From: Gaetbulibacter_A sp043876815
GTDB lineage: Bacteria; Bacteroidota; Bacteroidia; Flavobacteriales; Flavobacteriaceae
Assembly (NCBI RefSeq): GCF_043876815.1
Contig: NZ_JBAWKA010000001.1
Location: 1,178,001 to 1,242,000, forward strand
Length of the DNA stretch: 64,000 bases
Direction of reading: 5' to 3'
In this document: in pieces, positions 53,296 to 62,316 of the stretch
Layout of the letters: each line of letters begins with the position of its first letter
Numbering within the stretch: the first letter of the stretch is position 1
Translations under genes and position numbers: made by a program
The notes under the pieces: generated by a model
The model's database searches: none
What the model was told of the DNA's origin: nothing
Seen by the model: only the letters and a program-made list of their open reading frames with translations

Positions 53296-56022
53296 TTAAT
53301 TTTTTAAGGTGAAATGACTTCTAAATACTCGACCGTCCTGTAATTCAACCACAAACCAATAATCATTGGTGGGTAGTGGTTTGCCCTGAAATGTACCATT
53401 CCAGCCTGGGCCCAATGGACTTAACTCTTTAAGAAGTTTACCATAACGATCAAAGATTTTTATTTTTGTTTCCGGTTGAAATAAACTGGATACGCCGTAA
53501 AGTTGCCATGTATCATTATAACCATCATTATTTGGAGTGAAAAATTTAGGAAAACCAATGACCGAAACTTCTTGTGTAACAACGCCACAATCATTTTTTA
53601 CATCGTTTACCAAAACAGTATAAAAGCCTGGAGAAACATCTTCGAATAAATTGCTCTCCTGATAATTTTTATAAATCGTACCGGCATCATCTCTTAAGGC
53701 AAATTCATAAACTCCTTCACCAGAAACTAAAACAGTAATCGTATTATTTTCCGATACATCTTTAACAATAATATTATTAAAAGTGGCAACATTAGAAGAG
53801 GTAACGTTAATTGTTTTTTCTTTTGAACAATTATTAGCGTTAGTCACTACTACGGTATATACACCAATTTCATTGATATCGATAGCATAATCGTTAGCTC
53901 CATTGGACCATTGGTAACTGTAATTTTGAGGGTCGTCATTGATTAAACCAGCGTCGATTGTTATGGTCTCCGGGTAAGTATTTAAGCAATAATTATAAAA
54001 AGACTCTCCATCAACGGGGGGAAGTTCATTTACTGTAAGAAGGACTTCACTGATTCCGTAACAATTATTTTGGTTCTCAACCCGCGCATAAATGGTTTGC
54101 GAATAGGGTGTTTTGTTCTCATATGTATCGGGTAACTTATTGTCTTCTACCAATGCGTCTTCATAGGTTTCATAGTAGTAAATGTCTAGACCAACGGGTA
54201 AACCGTTTACAATATTAGAATCAGCATCACGTAAATTAAAGCGTTGTATTCCATCCTCGACACTATCATCACATAAAATGAGCTCTGTGTTTTGCGAATC
54301 GGTAACGCTTACGTCCAAGGTAAGTTCTGCTGTGCTAGAGCAGGTGGTTTCCTTATTAATAACGTCTAAATAAATTATTTGTGGATTGACATAATTTTGG
54401 AATGCATTTCCGTCAATTTGGTTGGTTCGCTCTGGATCAGTAAAAAATAGAACATCTAAATCAGGGTTATTACCCGTAATATCCGGAATGGCTTCATTCA
54501 AATTAAAAACAGTCAATCCATCCTTTACACCATCTTCATCACATTGCAGTATAGTGGAGTCAAAGGCTTGCGGGTTATCGTTGTAAATTACGTAAGCCTC
54601 ACCTTCTACAGCACAATCACCATTATTGGGATCTATATATACCTGATAATATCCTTCTTGATCAACATCAAGTTGATAACTGGTTTCAGGAAGTTCATTA
54701 CCATCTCGGGTCCATGTGTAAATCGCTCCAAGAAGATCTTCTGAAATCAGGGTATAAAAATCACCATTGCAAAGAGCCAAATTAGATGCGCTTTTACCGT
54801 TCTTAATGATATCGATATCCTTGTTGAAAAAAGAGGCAATAAATGGTGGTAAACCCTGTGTAGACTGGCTTGGTGACAGACTGACAGCATTATGTCTGTA
54901 ATTCGCTGAGGTACCTAGGCTGTTAGGGTTGTCTATAACACCTAAATAACCCGAACCTTCATCATAGGTGGCACTTAATGCTCTATAAATTTTGCCGTCG
55001 GGACCTAATTGAAGCGCGCCACGATACAAATTTCTACTATCTAAAATGGTTTCAGAATTTTGAATATCCGGAGCATTTAAATTGTATTGTACCAATACAG
55101 AATTATGATTACCAGGGTTGTTGGCCAACTCAGGATTACTTTGATCAAAGTAGTCGTTTGAGGCATGGATGTACAATAATTGACTATCCGGTGAAAATTC
55201 TACACCATAAGGAACCGTGCTAGAACTTGAGGAGATAATGCGTAATGATGTCTCGTTGGATACAATTCCGGTGGCCACATCGAAATCATAGATAAATAAA
55301 CCACTTTGACCGTTGGCACAGGCTACTTTTGTACCGTCCGGGGATAATTTCAAATAGCCTCTGGCATCACGGGCATTGGTGTTGAAAGGTGATTTAATTG
55401 GCCTCCGGTCTATACCTGTAGCCGAAACCTCATAGGCGTAAAAAGTGTCAAAAATTGATGGGGGATCATCACGGGATACTGGGGCACCATCTCTGGTTGA
55501 AAACGTAACTACCCATATGGATTTAGTAATGCAATCTTTAAGTACAGCAGTAATTTTCTCGGAACAATTCGGAAGTAAGTTTTGATTTTTGATTGTAACC
55601 TCTCCAAGCCCACCGTTCATAGTGATATCTACAATAGAGTAGTTTAATCCTGTTCGGTTAAAATTAGAACCTACGGTGAAAATATAATACAAGTTTGGGT
55701 CTCCCGGATTTGGAACAACAATGGCTGATTGAGTACTGGAAGCATCCCCTAATAAGCCAAAACCATTGGCCATAACTTCATGATTTCTATTAAAAACCTG
55801 AGAGCCATCAGTGTAAAGAACCAGATTACCATTTGCATCTGATATTGATGTACAACCTTCAATGGTATTTAATTGGCCATTATTTAAACTCGAAACCGTA
55901 GCTGTATTAAGGTCAAATTTTACGCCTGCACCATTCCCAAAATACCAGTTAGTGGCTTCTTTTTGGGAAAAGGATATAAACCCTAATAGCGTGGTAATCG
56001 TAAGGAGAACTATCTTTTTCAT
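53296..56022 (-). CDS. Secreted T9SS type B protein with beta-propeller-like N-terminus
   Basis: A 908-residue protein with a signal peptide (to about residue 19). Residues 20-410 look like a beta-propeller (repeated strands such as NLYYIFTVG, GYLKLSPDGTKVACANG, YGVEFSPDSQLLYI and LQLGPDGKIYRAL). An Ig-like domain, two of the CDxD repeats (about residues 492 and 584), a further Ig-like domain and a type B T9SS sorting domain (FTPNNDGYNDTW from about 826) follow. Shortest of three consecutive paralogous proteins and first in the direction of transcription. Confidence 0.88.
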   Translation of the reverse strand: MKKIVLLTITTLLGFISFSQKEATNWYFGNGAGVKFDLNTATVSSLNNGQLNTIEGCTSISDANGNLVLYTDGSQVFNRNHEVMANGFGLLGDASSTQSAIVVPNPGDPNLYYIFTVGSNFNRTGLNYSIVDITMNGGLGEVTIKNQNLLPNCSEKITAVLKDCITKSIWVVTFSTRDGAPVSRDDPPSIFDTFYAYEVSATGIDRRPIKSPFNTNARDARGYLKLSPDGTKVACANGQSGLFIYDFDVATGIVSNETSLRIISSSSSTVPYGVEFSPDSQLLYIHASNDYFDQSNPELANNPGNHNSVLVQYNLNAPDIQNSETILDSRNLYRGALQLGPDGKIYRALSATYDEGSGYLGVIDNPNSLGTSANYRHNAVSLSPSQSTQGLPPFIASFFNKDIDIIKNGKSASNLALCNGDFYTLISEDLLGAIYTWTRDGNELPETSYQLDVDQEGYYQVYIDPNNGDCAVEGEAYVIYNDNPQAFDSTILQCDEDGVKDGLTVFNLNEAIPDITGNNPDLDVLFFTDPERTNQIDGNAFQNYVNPQIIYLDVINKETTCSSTAELTLDVSVTDSQNTELILCDDSVEDGIQRFNLRDADSNIVNGLPVGLDIYYYETYEDALVEDNKLPDTYENKTPYSQTIYARVENQNNCYGISEVLLTVNELPPVDGESFYNYCLNTYPETITIDAGLINDDPQNYSYQWSNGANDYAIDINEIGVYTVVVTNANNCSKEKTINVTSSNVATFNNIIVKDVSENNTITVLVSGEGVYEFALRDDAGTIYKNYQESNLFEDVSPGFYTVLVNDVKNDCGVVTQEVSVIGFPKFFTPNNDGYNDTWQLYGVSSLFQPETKIKIFDRYGKLLKELSPLGPGWNGTFQGKPLPTNDYWFVVELQDGRVFRSHFTLKN

Positions 56023-56051
56023 TTATTTAGCAGCAATGGCTACCAAATATA

Positions 56052-56876
56052 TCATAAATCTCGGTTTTTTAATAAAAGATAGGATAAAAATACAAATAAA
56101 GCTGTCCAACCCAACACGATAGCGATTTCATACCAATGCACGGCGTAATCGTATGCCATGGCAGTTTTTTCAGGGAACTTCGTCATAGCGATACGCTGAA
56201 AGGGTTGATCGATGAGTTTATACATGGATTTTAAAGGAAAGAAATTTTGGATTTTTTCGGCTACATCTACATTCACTTTCCAGGTAATAATACCAAAAAC
56301 GATCCACTCCAGTAGGTACAATATAAATAGAAAAGCTAATGCAAAAGCCGAACGTTTTATAAGCATTCCAAAGAATAAACAAAGACTGAAAAAGCCCAGT
56401 AATTTTACGAAATAAGCGATTAAAAAATCGGTTTGTCTGAAAATAATATTCATTTCCGTGTAACTAGAATAATAGAGTCCGATGCACAACGTGATAAAAC
56501 CTATGAGGACCGTTGAGGCTAATGAGAAAAATCCAATCGCGTAAAATTTCGAGAGTATAAATTCCTTTTTGCTCAAACCATCTATCAGGTTTTGCTTCAG
56601 GGTTTTATTGCTGTATTCATTACCTATCATACTTACTACCACAATGGCAAAAAAGAATTTGAACTGTGCTGCAAAAAAAGTGGTTAAATGCCAAATAATT
56701 GGAAAATTAAACACCCCTAATTCGCCGAGTTCCAAAGTGAATATTCCAAAAACATTAATTTTTATGGATGACAAAAGGATGACACAAAAGGGCAATATAA
56801 AGGATACAAAAATGAGTATTTTACTGGTTCTGTTCAGTAATAGTTTTTGTAATTCGAGTTGTAATAATCGGACCAT
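56052..56876 (-). CDS. ABC-2 type transporter permease
   Basis: A 274-residue membrane protein with six predicted helices and the segment IGNEYSNKTLKQNLIDGLSKKEF after helix 2, typical of ABC-2 exporters. It pairs with the ATPase gene 20 bases upstream. The substrate is unknown; similar pairs serve bacteriocin self-protection, cytochrome assembly or drug export. Confidence 0.88.
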   Translation of the reverse strand: MVRLLQLELQKLLLNRTSKILIFVSFILPFCVILLSSIKINVFGIFTLELGELGVFNFPIIWHLTTFFAAQFKFFFAIVVVSMIGNEYSNKTLKQNLIDGLSKKEFILSKFYAIGFFSLASTVLIGFITLCIGLYYSSYTEMNIIFRQTDFLIAYFVKLLGFFSLCLFFGMLIKRSAFALAFLFILYLLEWIVFGIITWKVNVDVAEKIQNFFPLKSMYKLIDQPFQRIAMTKFPEKTAMAYDYAVHWYEIAIVLGWTALFVFLSYLLLKNRDL

Positions 56877-56896
56877 GAAAGTATTGTTTTGTTTGG

Positions 56897-57826
56897 TTAG
56901 TTGTTGTCTGTGAGTTTCAGGAATTGTTCTTCTAAACTTTCTTTACGTTGTACCAAATGACTCAGTACAATATTGTTTTTGAAAAGTAAACTGTTAAACT
57001 CATCAGACTTCATAGGTTCGTTTAAAAAGGCGGTAATGAGATCGCCCTGAGTTTTAATGGATCCGAATGCTTTATTGTTTTCCAATAAAGTTATCAATGC
57101 ATCTTGCTGTTGCGTTTTTAATTCGAAAAAGCCGTGACTGGATATCATTTCATCGACGCGGCCTGAATATAATTTAACACCTTTCCTTAGGACAACCACA
57201 TGTGAGCAAACTTTTTCAACTTCATCCAATAAGTGTGATGCCAGTAGGATGGTTGTTCCTTTTGCAGCAATATCTTTGATGATCTGTCGGATTTGATGAA
57301 TTCCTTGAGGGTCCAAACCGTTGGTGGGTTCGTCGAGAATTAAGATTTCAGGATCGTTGAGCAGGGCAGAAGCAATAGCTAAGCGTTGTTTCATACCTAG
57401 CGAGTATGTTTTAAAGGGGCTGTGTTTACGGTCTAAAAGTCCGACCACTTCTAGTTTTTCGTTGATTTTGATAGGATCAACTTCTTTTATCTTACATACC
57501 AATTTCAGATTTTGAAATCCCGACATATAGGGGTAGAAGTTGGGACGCTCGATGATAGCGCCTACTTTTTTTAAGGCGTCGTGTGTTGTGGTATGTCCAT
57601 CGAACCATTTAAAGTTTCCTGAGGTTTTATTGACCACATTTAAAACCACACCAAGCGTTGTGGATTTACCACTGCCGTTTGGTCCTAAAATGCCATATAC
57701 GTTGCCTTTATTTATTGTGAACGATAAGTCGCTAACAGCGGTTAGTGAGCCGAATTTTTTTGTAAGATGCTCCAGCGTTAAAATGGGTTCCAAGCTTTGA
57801 ATATTTGTAGATGCATTATTAAACAC
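56897..57826 (-). CDS. ABC transporter ATP-binding protein
   Basis: A 309-residue ATPase with Walker A GPNGSGKST, signature YSLGMKQRLAIA, Walker B ILILDEPTNGLDP and switch histidine in ASHLLDEVEKV. A C-terminal extension of about 80 residues follows. First gene of a two-gene operon with the permease. Confidence 0.92.
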   Translation of the reverse strand: MFNNASTNIQSLEPILTLEHLTKKFGSLTAVSDLSFTINKGNVYGILGPNGSGKSTTLGVVLNVVNKTSGNFKWFDGHTTTHDALKKVGAIIERPNFYPYMSGFQNLKLVCKIKEVDPIKINEKLEVVGLLDRKHSPFKTYSLGMKQRLAIASALLNDPEILILDEPTNGLDPQGIHQIRQIIKDIAAKGTTILLASHLLDEVEKVCSHVVVLRKGVKLYSGRVDEMISSHGFFELKTQQQDALITLLENNKAFGSIKTQGDLITAFLNEPMKSDEFNSLLFKNNIVLSHLVQRKESLEEQFLKLTDNN

Positions 57827-57928
57827 ACCTTGGTTAGTTTATAAAAATACGACGAGGCTTTTTAAAAATTGTTACATTGTTTTGTGAAGTTTGTTTAAAA
57901 ATTGGATTTTGATTGAAAGCAGGATACT

Positions 57929-58021
57929 GCGTTAGGGATAGTAGTGGAAAGCCCACAGCGCCTGGCGCGAGGACTTGTAGCGGATAGCCCGACGACCGCC
58001 CCAGAGGCGGTGGTAACGCCC
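57929..58021 (+). repeat. Structured GC-rich intergenic element of about 93 bp
   Basis: An island of high GC in an AT-rich gap. The outer ends are inverted (GCGTTA at 57929-57934, TAACGC at 58014-58019). Inside are a GCGC-CTG-type hairpin (AGCGCCTGGCGCG, about 57957-57969), an ACCGCC/GGCGGT hairpin (about 57995-58011), and two near-identical direct segments, TAGTGGAAAGCCC and TAGCGGATAGCCC, 39 bases apart. I recall similar intergenic sequences scattered through Flavobacteriaceae genomes, which would make it a REP-like repeat or a structured RNA. Only one copy is in this window. Confidence 0.6.
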
Positions 58022-58055
58022 AAAAAATTAATATCTTAATTCATTTTAAAAATAG

Positions 58056-58063
58056 TATTTTTG
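58056..58063 (+). promoter_or_regulatory. Promoter -7 box for the kinase-like gene
   Basis: TATTTTTG matches TAnnTTTG and lies 17 bases before the ATG at 58080, giving a short leader. Confidence 0.5.
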
Positions 58064-58079
58064 AGTAACTGCAAAGTAT

Positions 58080-59141
58080 ATGGATGATTTAAAAATTTCG
58101 AAGAAAAAGCCGTCTTACCCGATTACTGATAAGTTGCACGACTATTTATCGGAGTATAACCGGGACATTAAGATCCCTATTTTTTATGATGACCTGTTGC
58201 GTTTTCAGGGTTCGGTTGTGGTTTATGATAAGGAAGATAATGATACGCTTTGGGTGCGTGTTTACTATAATGAGTATGAGCGGGAGGAGATTGAATTATC
58301 GCTTAAAAAGGTGTATACGATCTTGCATTCGGATGGAAATGAGAATACAATTCCCTTTTTAAGTGTGGATGCGATTGATTATTGCACGTTTGGGAATTCG
58401 AAGCCTTTTCGGATTAAAATAAGGAATATTCTGAATGATAATTACACCTATTTCTATGTGAAATCGGCGGATGCTTCGCGGGTTTATGGGCTGGAATTGG
58501 AGCATATGCTGTCGCCTTATAATTTGAATTTTCTGGTTTATAAGAATACGCTTATCGAGGAGCATATTGCCGGGATCCCGGGTGATGAATTTATTAAATC
58601 GTTTTTACCGAAATGTGATAAATCGGAAAAGATGCAAATTGCCAAGGAATTTGTGAAGTTTAATGAGCGTTGTATGATCCGGCTTTTAGGGGATATGCGA
58701 TCGTATAATTACGTGATCGTGCCTACGCATGATTTTGATCATGTGGTTTATAAGATTCGGGCGATCGATTTTGATCAGCAGAGTTATGAAGGTAAATTTA
58801 ATATTTACCGGCCACAATTTTTTAAGGAGAATTTAAAAATGGTGGAGTTGGTGCAGGAGTGTTTTCAGCGCTTATCTATAGATCAATATAAAATTGAGGA
58901 GCGTTCTATTTTAGTGAAGCGCTTAAAAAGTTTTCATGACCGGATAGACGAATTGCTGCACTGTATGCAAACGGATTCTATTTCGAAGGATGCACATATT
59001 ACCATGCTGAAAATGAAAATATACGAGTATACACAAGACGTTAAATTTAAACGGTCTAAAAATATGGGGGAGGTTCTAAAATATTCTCTAGAATTTTTAA
59101 CTCGTAATTATGAAAATGTGAAGCCGGAAAATTTAATGTAA
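58080..59141 (+). CDS. Uncharacterised protein with kinase-like (aminoglycoside-phosphotransferase-like) motifs
   Basis: A 353-residue cytoplasmic protein I do not recognise as a named family. The middle contains, in kinase order, a hinge-like TLIEEHIAGIPGDEF (157-171), then LLGDMRSYNYVIV with D205 and N210 spaced as in the kinase catalytic loop D-x4-N, then RAIDFDQQ with D230 in the place of the DFG aspartate. This is the layout of aminoglycoside phosphotransferase or HipA-type kinase folds. The N-terminal 130 residues form another, possibly beta-rich, domain. Codon use looks somewhat richer in G and C than in the neighbours. The catalytic assignment is inference. Confidence 0.6.
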   Translation: MDDLKISKKKPSYPITDKLHDYLSEYNRDIKIPIFYDDLLRFQGSVVVYDKEDNDTLWVRVYYNEYEREEIELSLKKVYTILHSDGNENTIPFLSVDAIDYCTFGNSKPFRIKIRNILNDNYTYFYVKSADASRVYGLELEHMLSPYNLNFLVYKNTLIEEHIAGIPGDEFIKSFLPKCDKSEKMQIAKEFVKFNERCMIRLLGDMRSYNYVIVPTHDFDHVVYKIRAIDFDQQSYEGKFNIYRPQFFKENLKMVELVQECFQRLSIDQYKIEERSILVKRLKSFHDRIDELLHCMQTDSISKDAHITMLKMKIYEYTQDVKFKRSKNMGEVLKYSLEFLTRNYENVKPENLM

Positions 59142-59147
59142 TACCGC

Positions 59148-59660
59148 TTAGTTCCAGTTTTCATCGAAATCCAGATCGTCATAATCTCCCAAAAGATCGT
59201 CATCAAAACCATCCAGATCGTCGAGACTCTCTGCTTCAAAGGTTTTTTCGGGAGCGGTGTCTGGGATTTGACCATGCACATACATGAGGTTCGGGTAATT
59301 GGTGCCTTCAGCTTCTTCAACAATTTCAGCTAGTTCCACATAGAAGGTCCACATACTTAAAAAGTCGTATACATAAATAAGTTTGGTTTGAGCTTCATTA
59401 ACGACACTACTGAGCTCAGTTTCATTCATTAAGCGCGGTGATTCCTGCCCTTCACCCACATCGAACATGGAGATTTCTTCGCCCTGTTCCCATTGATCGT
59501 TCGAAATATAGAACGAAGCCATTTCCAAACCATCAAAACCAAACGACTGGGTTATGATGTTGTGTAAATCTTCAAGGGTATCGGTTTCACGGATTTCGAG
59601 ATCGCGGAAAATATCTTCGTCGGTATCGTTATCTAAAACAACTCTGAATCTGTAAATCAT
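59148..59660 (-). CDS. pRiA4b ORF-3-like domain protein
   Basis: A 170-residue acidic protein with an N-terminal domain matching the pRiA4b ORF-3-like family (YRFRVVLDND, TLEDLHNIITQSFGFDGLEMASFYISND) and a very acidic C-terminal tail rich in D (about residues 140-170). The family is widespread and of unknown function; despite its name this gene shows no link to a mobile element. It is convergent with the kinase-like gene, six bases apart. Promoter box TATCTTTG at 59680-59687. Confidence 0.85.
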   Translation of the reverse strand: MIYRFRVVLDNDTDEDIFRDLEIRETDTLEDLHNIITQSFGFDGLEMASFYISNDQWEQGEEISMFDVGEGQESPRLMNETELSSVVNEAQTKLIYVYDFLSMWTFYVELAEIVEEAEGTNYPNLMYVHGQIPDTAPEKTFEAESLDDLDGFDDDLLGDYDDLDFDENWN

Positions 59661-59679
59661 TACTAATTAAATTTGCGTA

Positions 59680-59687
59680 CAAAGATA
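59680..59687 (-). promoter_or_regulatory. Promoter -7 box for the pRiA4b ORF-3-like gene
   Basis: TATCTTTG on the minus strand in the 31-base gap after ctaA, an exact match to TAnnTTTG, 20 bases before the ATG at 59660. Confidence 0.5.
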
Positions 59688-59691
59688 CAAT

Positions 59692-60717
59692 TTATGTTGT
59701 GATTACGGCTGTTTTACGACTTTCTAAAAAGATGTAAAACTGGAACCCGATGAGCAGTGTGGCAATCACAATATGAATGGGCTGGGTGGCCACCGGGAAG
59801 TCGAAATAATACATGGCGATACCGGTTATAATTTCTGCGAAAATGCAGAACATGACCCAGTTAAGTTTTGTATAGCCAAGTTTTAATTTTCGGTTTCTTA
59901 AAAATAGCCAAGCATTTATAAGAAGCACCACGATGGATAAGGAGCGGTGCAGGTAAAACTGCAGTGTGGGATCCTGTAACCAGAGACTTTTTACATAACC
60001 AACATTTTTTATTTGTTCATCGACATATTGGCGGACTTGTGTGCCTAAAATAATTTGAACAAAGGTGAGTACAAATGCAACAATTAAAATGGTTGTGAAC
60101 GTTTTGTCGTAAGTGTCGTTATGTTCTTTTTGCTTAGATATATGAAGTAGATAGAGCAGAAGCCCTACGATAACAATGGCCATGGCCATATGAATCGTGA
60201 TCTTGAAAGGTGCTAGATTAGAATCTACCACCGTTTTACCTAGCCAGGCCTGAAAACCCATTCCGAAAACGGTAAGTAAAGACAGAATAACATAGCGTTT
60301 TTTGTCGCGCCACAACCAAAATGACATTACAGTAAAGATCAAAATAGGAATACCAGAAAGGGCTCCTATAAGTCTGTTGACATATTCCACCCAGGTTTGA
60401 ACAGGGTTAAAAGTGGCGTAATCATGTTTGGTGTAGGTGTCCCAGTTACCTATATCTAGGCTGCTTTTTGAGGTGAAATCTGACTTGGCCACTTTCAAAG
60501 TTTCGTTTACAATAATGACGACATTTTTTTTGTAAAAATGATTAGGTTTGAACTGTAATTCTGAAATATCTGTTGGAGGTACATAATAACCAAAACATTT
60601 AGGCCAGTCGGGACAGCCCATACCGGAACCTGTCATCCTCACAACAGCGCCTGCCACAATAACCAAGTATACTAAAACCAAGGCAATCTTAACTGTTTTT
60701 CTGAAACGTTTTTTCAT
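59692..60717 (-). CDS. ctaA: Heme A synthase (COX15/CtaA family)
   Basis: A 341-residue inner-membrane protein with about eight helices that oxidises heme O to heme A for cytochrome oxidase. The N-terminal signature GAVVRMTGSGMGCPDWPKCFG, with two cysteines after the first helix, and VEYVNRLIGAL, IHMAMAIVIVG and LHRSLSIVV, which carry candidate heme histidines, are visible. It contains an extra periplasmic insert of about 60 residues after the first helix, as is usual in Bacteroidota. One base separates it from the cca stop codon. Confidence 0.93.
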   Translation of the reverse strand: MKKRFRKTVKIALVLVYLVIVAGAVVRMTGSGMGCPDWPKCFGYYVPPTDISELQFKPNHFYKKNVVIIVNETLKVAKSDFTSKSSLDIGNWDTYTKHDYATFNPVQTWVEYVNRLIGALSGIPILIFTVMSFWLWRDKKRYVILSLLTVFGMGFQAWLGKTVVDSNLAPFKITIHMAMAIVIVGLLLYLLHISKQKEHNDTYDKTFTTILIVAFVLTFVQIILGTQVRQYVDEQIKNVGYVKSLWLQDPTLQFYLHRSLSIVVLLINAWLFLRNRKLKLGYTKLNWVMFCIFAEIITGIAMYYFDFPVATQPIHIVIATLLIGFQFYIFLESRKTAVITT

Positions 60718-60718
60718 T

Positions 60719-62137
60719 TTAAGAACTTGTACTTAATCCTAATTTTTCCCCTGTTTTTAGCATGAGCTGGTAAGCAGCTTCATACTCGTTAGGAATATCG
60801 CCATCCAGAATAGCCTCTTTAATGGTTTCTTTTATCATTCCTATTTCTCGTGAAGGTTTTAAATTGAAGGTCGTCATGATCTCTTCACCACTGATGGGTG
60901 GCTGGAAATTTCGAACGTGATCTCGAGCCTCAACTTCTTCAATCTTCTCTCTCACAATTTTAAAATTGTTGTGATATTTTTTAAATCGCTTAGGATTTTT
61001 GGTTGTGATGTCTGCTTCACAAAGGGTCATGAGGTCCTCCACATAATCACCTGCATCAAATATCAAACGCCTAACGGCGGAATCGGTAACGATATCCTGC
61101 GCTAAAACAATAGGACGCGAACTCATTAATACCATTTTTTGAACGAATTTCATTTTTTCATTCAAGGGCATTTTTAACCGTTTAAAAAGGCGATAGACCA
61201 TTTTTGATCCTTCGAATTCATGGCCATGAAAGGTCCATCCCACTTTTTTATTGAACTTTTTAGTAGGTGCTTTTCCGATATCGTGCAGTAACGCAGCCCA
61301 ACGCAACCATAGGTTATCCGTGTTTTCACTAATATTATCAACGACCTCGAGCGTATGGTAAAAATTATCTTTATGGCGTTGTCCTTCAATTTCATCAATG
61401 CCTTTTAGGGCTGTCAATTCAGGAAGAATCCGTTTTAGAAGACCTGTTTTTTCTAACAATAAAAATCCAACAGAGGGTTTTTCACTTTCCAGAATTTTAT
61501 GAAGCTCCACCACAATGCGCTCTTCAGTAATGATATCGATGCGCTGTGCATTTTCAGCAATGGCCTTAAGTGAGTTTGCTTCAATTGTGAAATGTAATTG
61601 TGAGGCAAACCGGATGGCGCGTAACATACGTAAAGGATCATCGCTGTAGGTGATTTTAGGATCCAAAGGTGTTCGGATACTTTTATTTTTCAGGTCTTCA
61701 ATACCATTAAAGGGATCCAGGAGGTCGCCATAGGTTTCCGGGTTTAGACTTAATGCTAGCGCATTAATGGTGAAGTCCCTTCTGTTCTGATCGTCTTCCA
61801 GTGTACCTGGATTTACGGCAGGATTTCGGCTATCTTCAGTATAGGATTCCTTCCGGGCTCCTACAAACTCAATATCGCAATCCTGGTATTTAAGCATGGC
61901 GGTACCGTAGGTTTTAAAGATCTGTACTTTTGGCTGATCGGGTAAATGCTTTGAAACCTCCTTAGCCAGAGCTATCCCATCTCCAACACATACGATGTCT
62001 ATGTCTTTTTTTTGTGTTCGGTCTAAAAGAAAATCTCTAACAAATCCACCAATAACATAACTGTCAACTTTTAAGTTGGCAGCTGACTTGGAAATGACAT
62101 CAAAAATAGGGTTCTGTAATGCTTTTTTGTAGTTCAT
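60719..62137 (-). CDS. cca: CCA tRNA nucleotidyltransferase with HD domain
   Basis: Starting at ATG 62137 (an in-frame GTG at 62152 is less likely) the protein has 472 residues. The nucleotidyltransferase motif GGFVRDFLLDRTQKKDIDIV gives the catalytic DxD; RRDFTINALAL and a later RFASQLHF are standard; the HD domain starts at LLHDIGKAPTKKF. The enzyme adds or repairs the 3' CCA of tRNAs. Upstream lies a promoter box TAAATTTG; downstream ctaA overlaps the operon. Confidence 0.95.
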   Translation of the reverse strand: MNYKKALQNPIFDVISKSAANLKVDSYVIGGFVRDFLLDRTQKKDIDIVCVGDGIALAKEVSKHLPDQPKVQIFKTYGTAMLKYQDCDIEFVGARKESYTEDSRNPAVNPGTLEDDQNRRDFTINALALSLNPETYGDLLDPFNGIEDLKNKSIRTPLDPKITYSDDPLRMLRAIRFASQLHFTIEANSLKAIAENAQRIDIITEERIVVELHKILESEKPSVGFLLLEKTGLLKRILPELTALKGIDEIEGQRHKDNFYHTLEVVDNISENTDNLWLRWAALLHDIGKAPTKKFNKKVGWTFHGHEFEGSKMVYRLFKRLKMPLNEKMKFVQKMVLMSSRPIVLAQDIVTDSAVRRLIFDAGDYVEDLMTLCEADITTKNPKRFKKYHNNFKIVREKIEEVEARDHVRNFQPPISGEEIMTTFNLKPSREIGMIKETIKEAILDGDIPNEYEAAYQLMLKTGEKLGLSTSS

Positions 62138-62247
62138 TTTTGTTCTGGTCACCAGAATTATTTCATCAAATGTTATTTAAAATCAATTCTGGTTTATTGC
62201 TAATTTAAATAAGGTTACTATTTCAACCCTAATTAAAATTCGTCCTG

Positions 62248-62255
62248 CAAATTTA
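62248..62255 (-). promoter_or_regulatory. Promoter -7 box for cca
   Basis: TAAATTTG on the minus strand, an exact TAnnTTTG match, about 110 bases before the cca ATG at 62137. Confidence 0.45.
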
Positions 62256-62316
62256 CAACATGAAATAGACCTTTTAAAGTTTGAAACGTATTTTATTTTG
62301 GTACTTATGTGTTGAA

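Noticed and set aside
59148..59660. Mobile element signal from the pRiA4b ORF-3-like gene
   Set aside because: The domain name comes from a plasmid, but there are no transposase, inverted repeats or target duplications around the gene.
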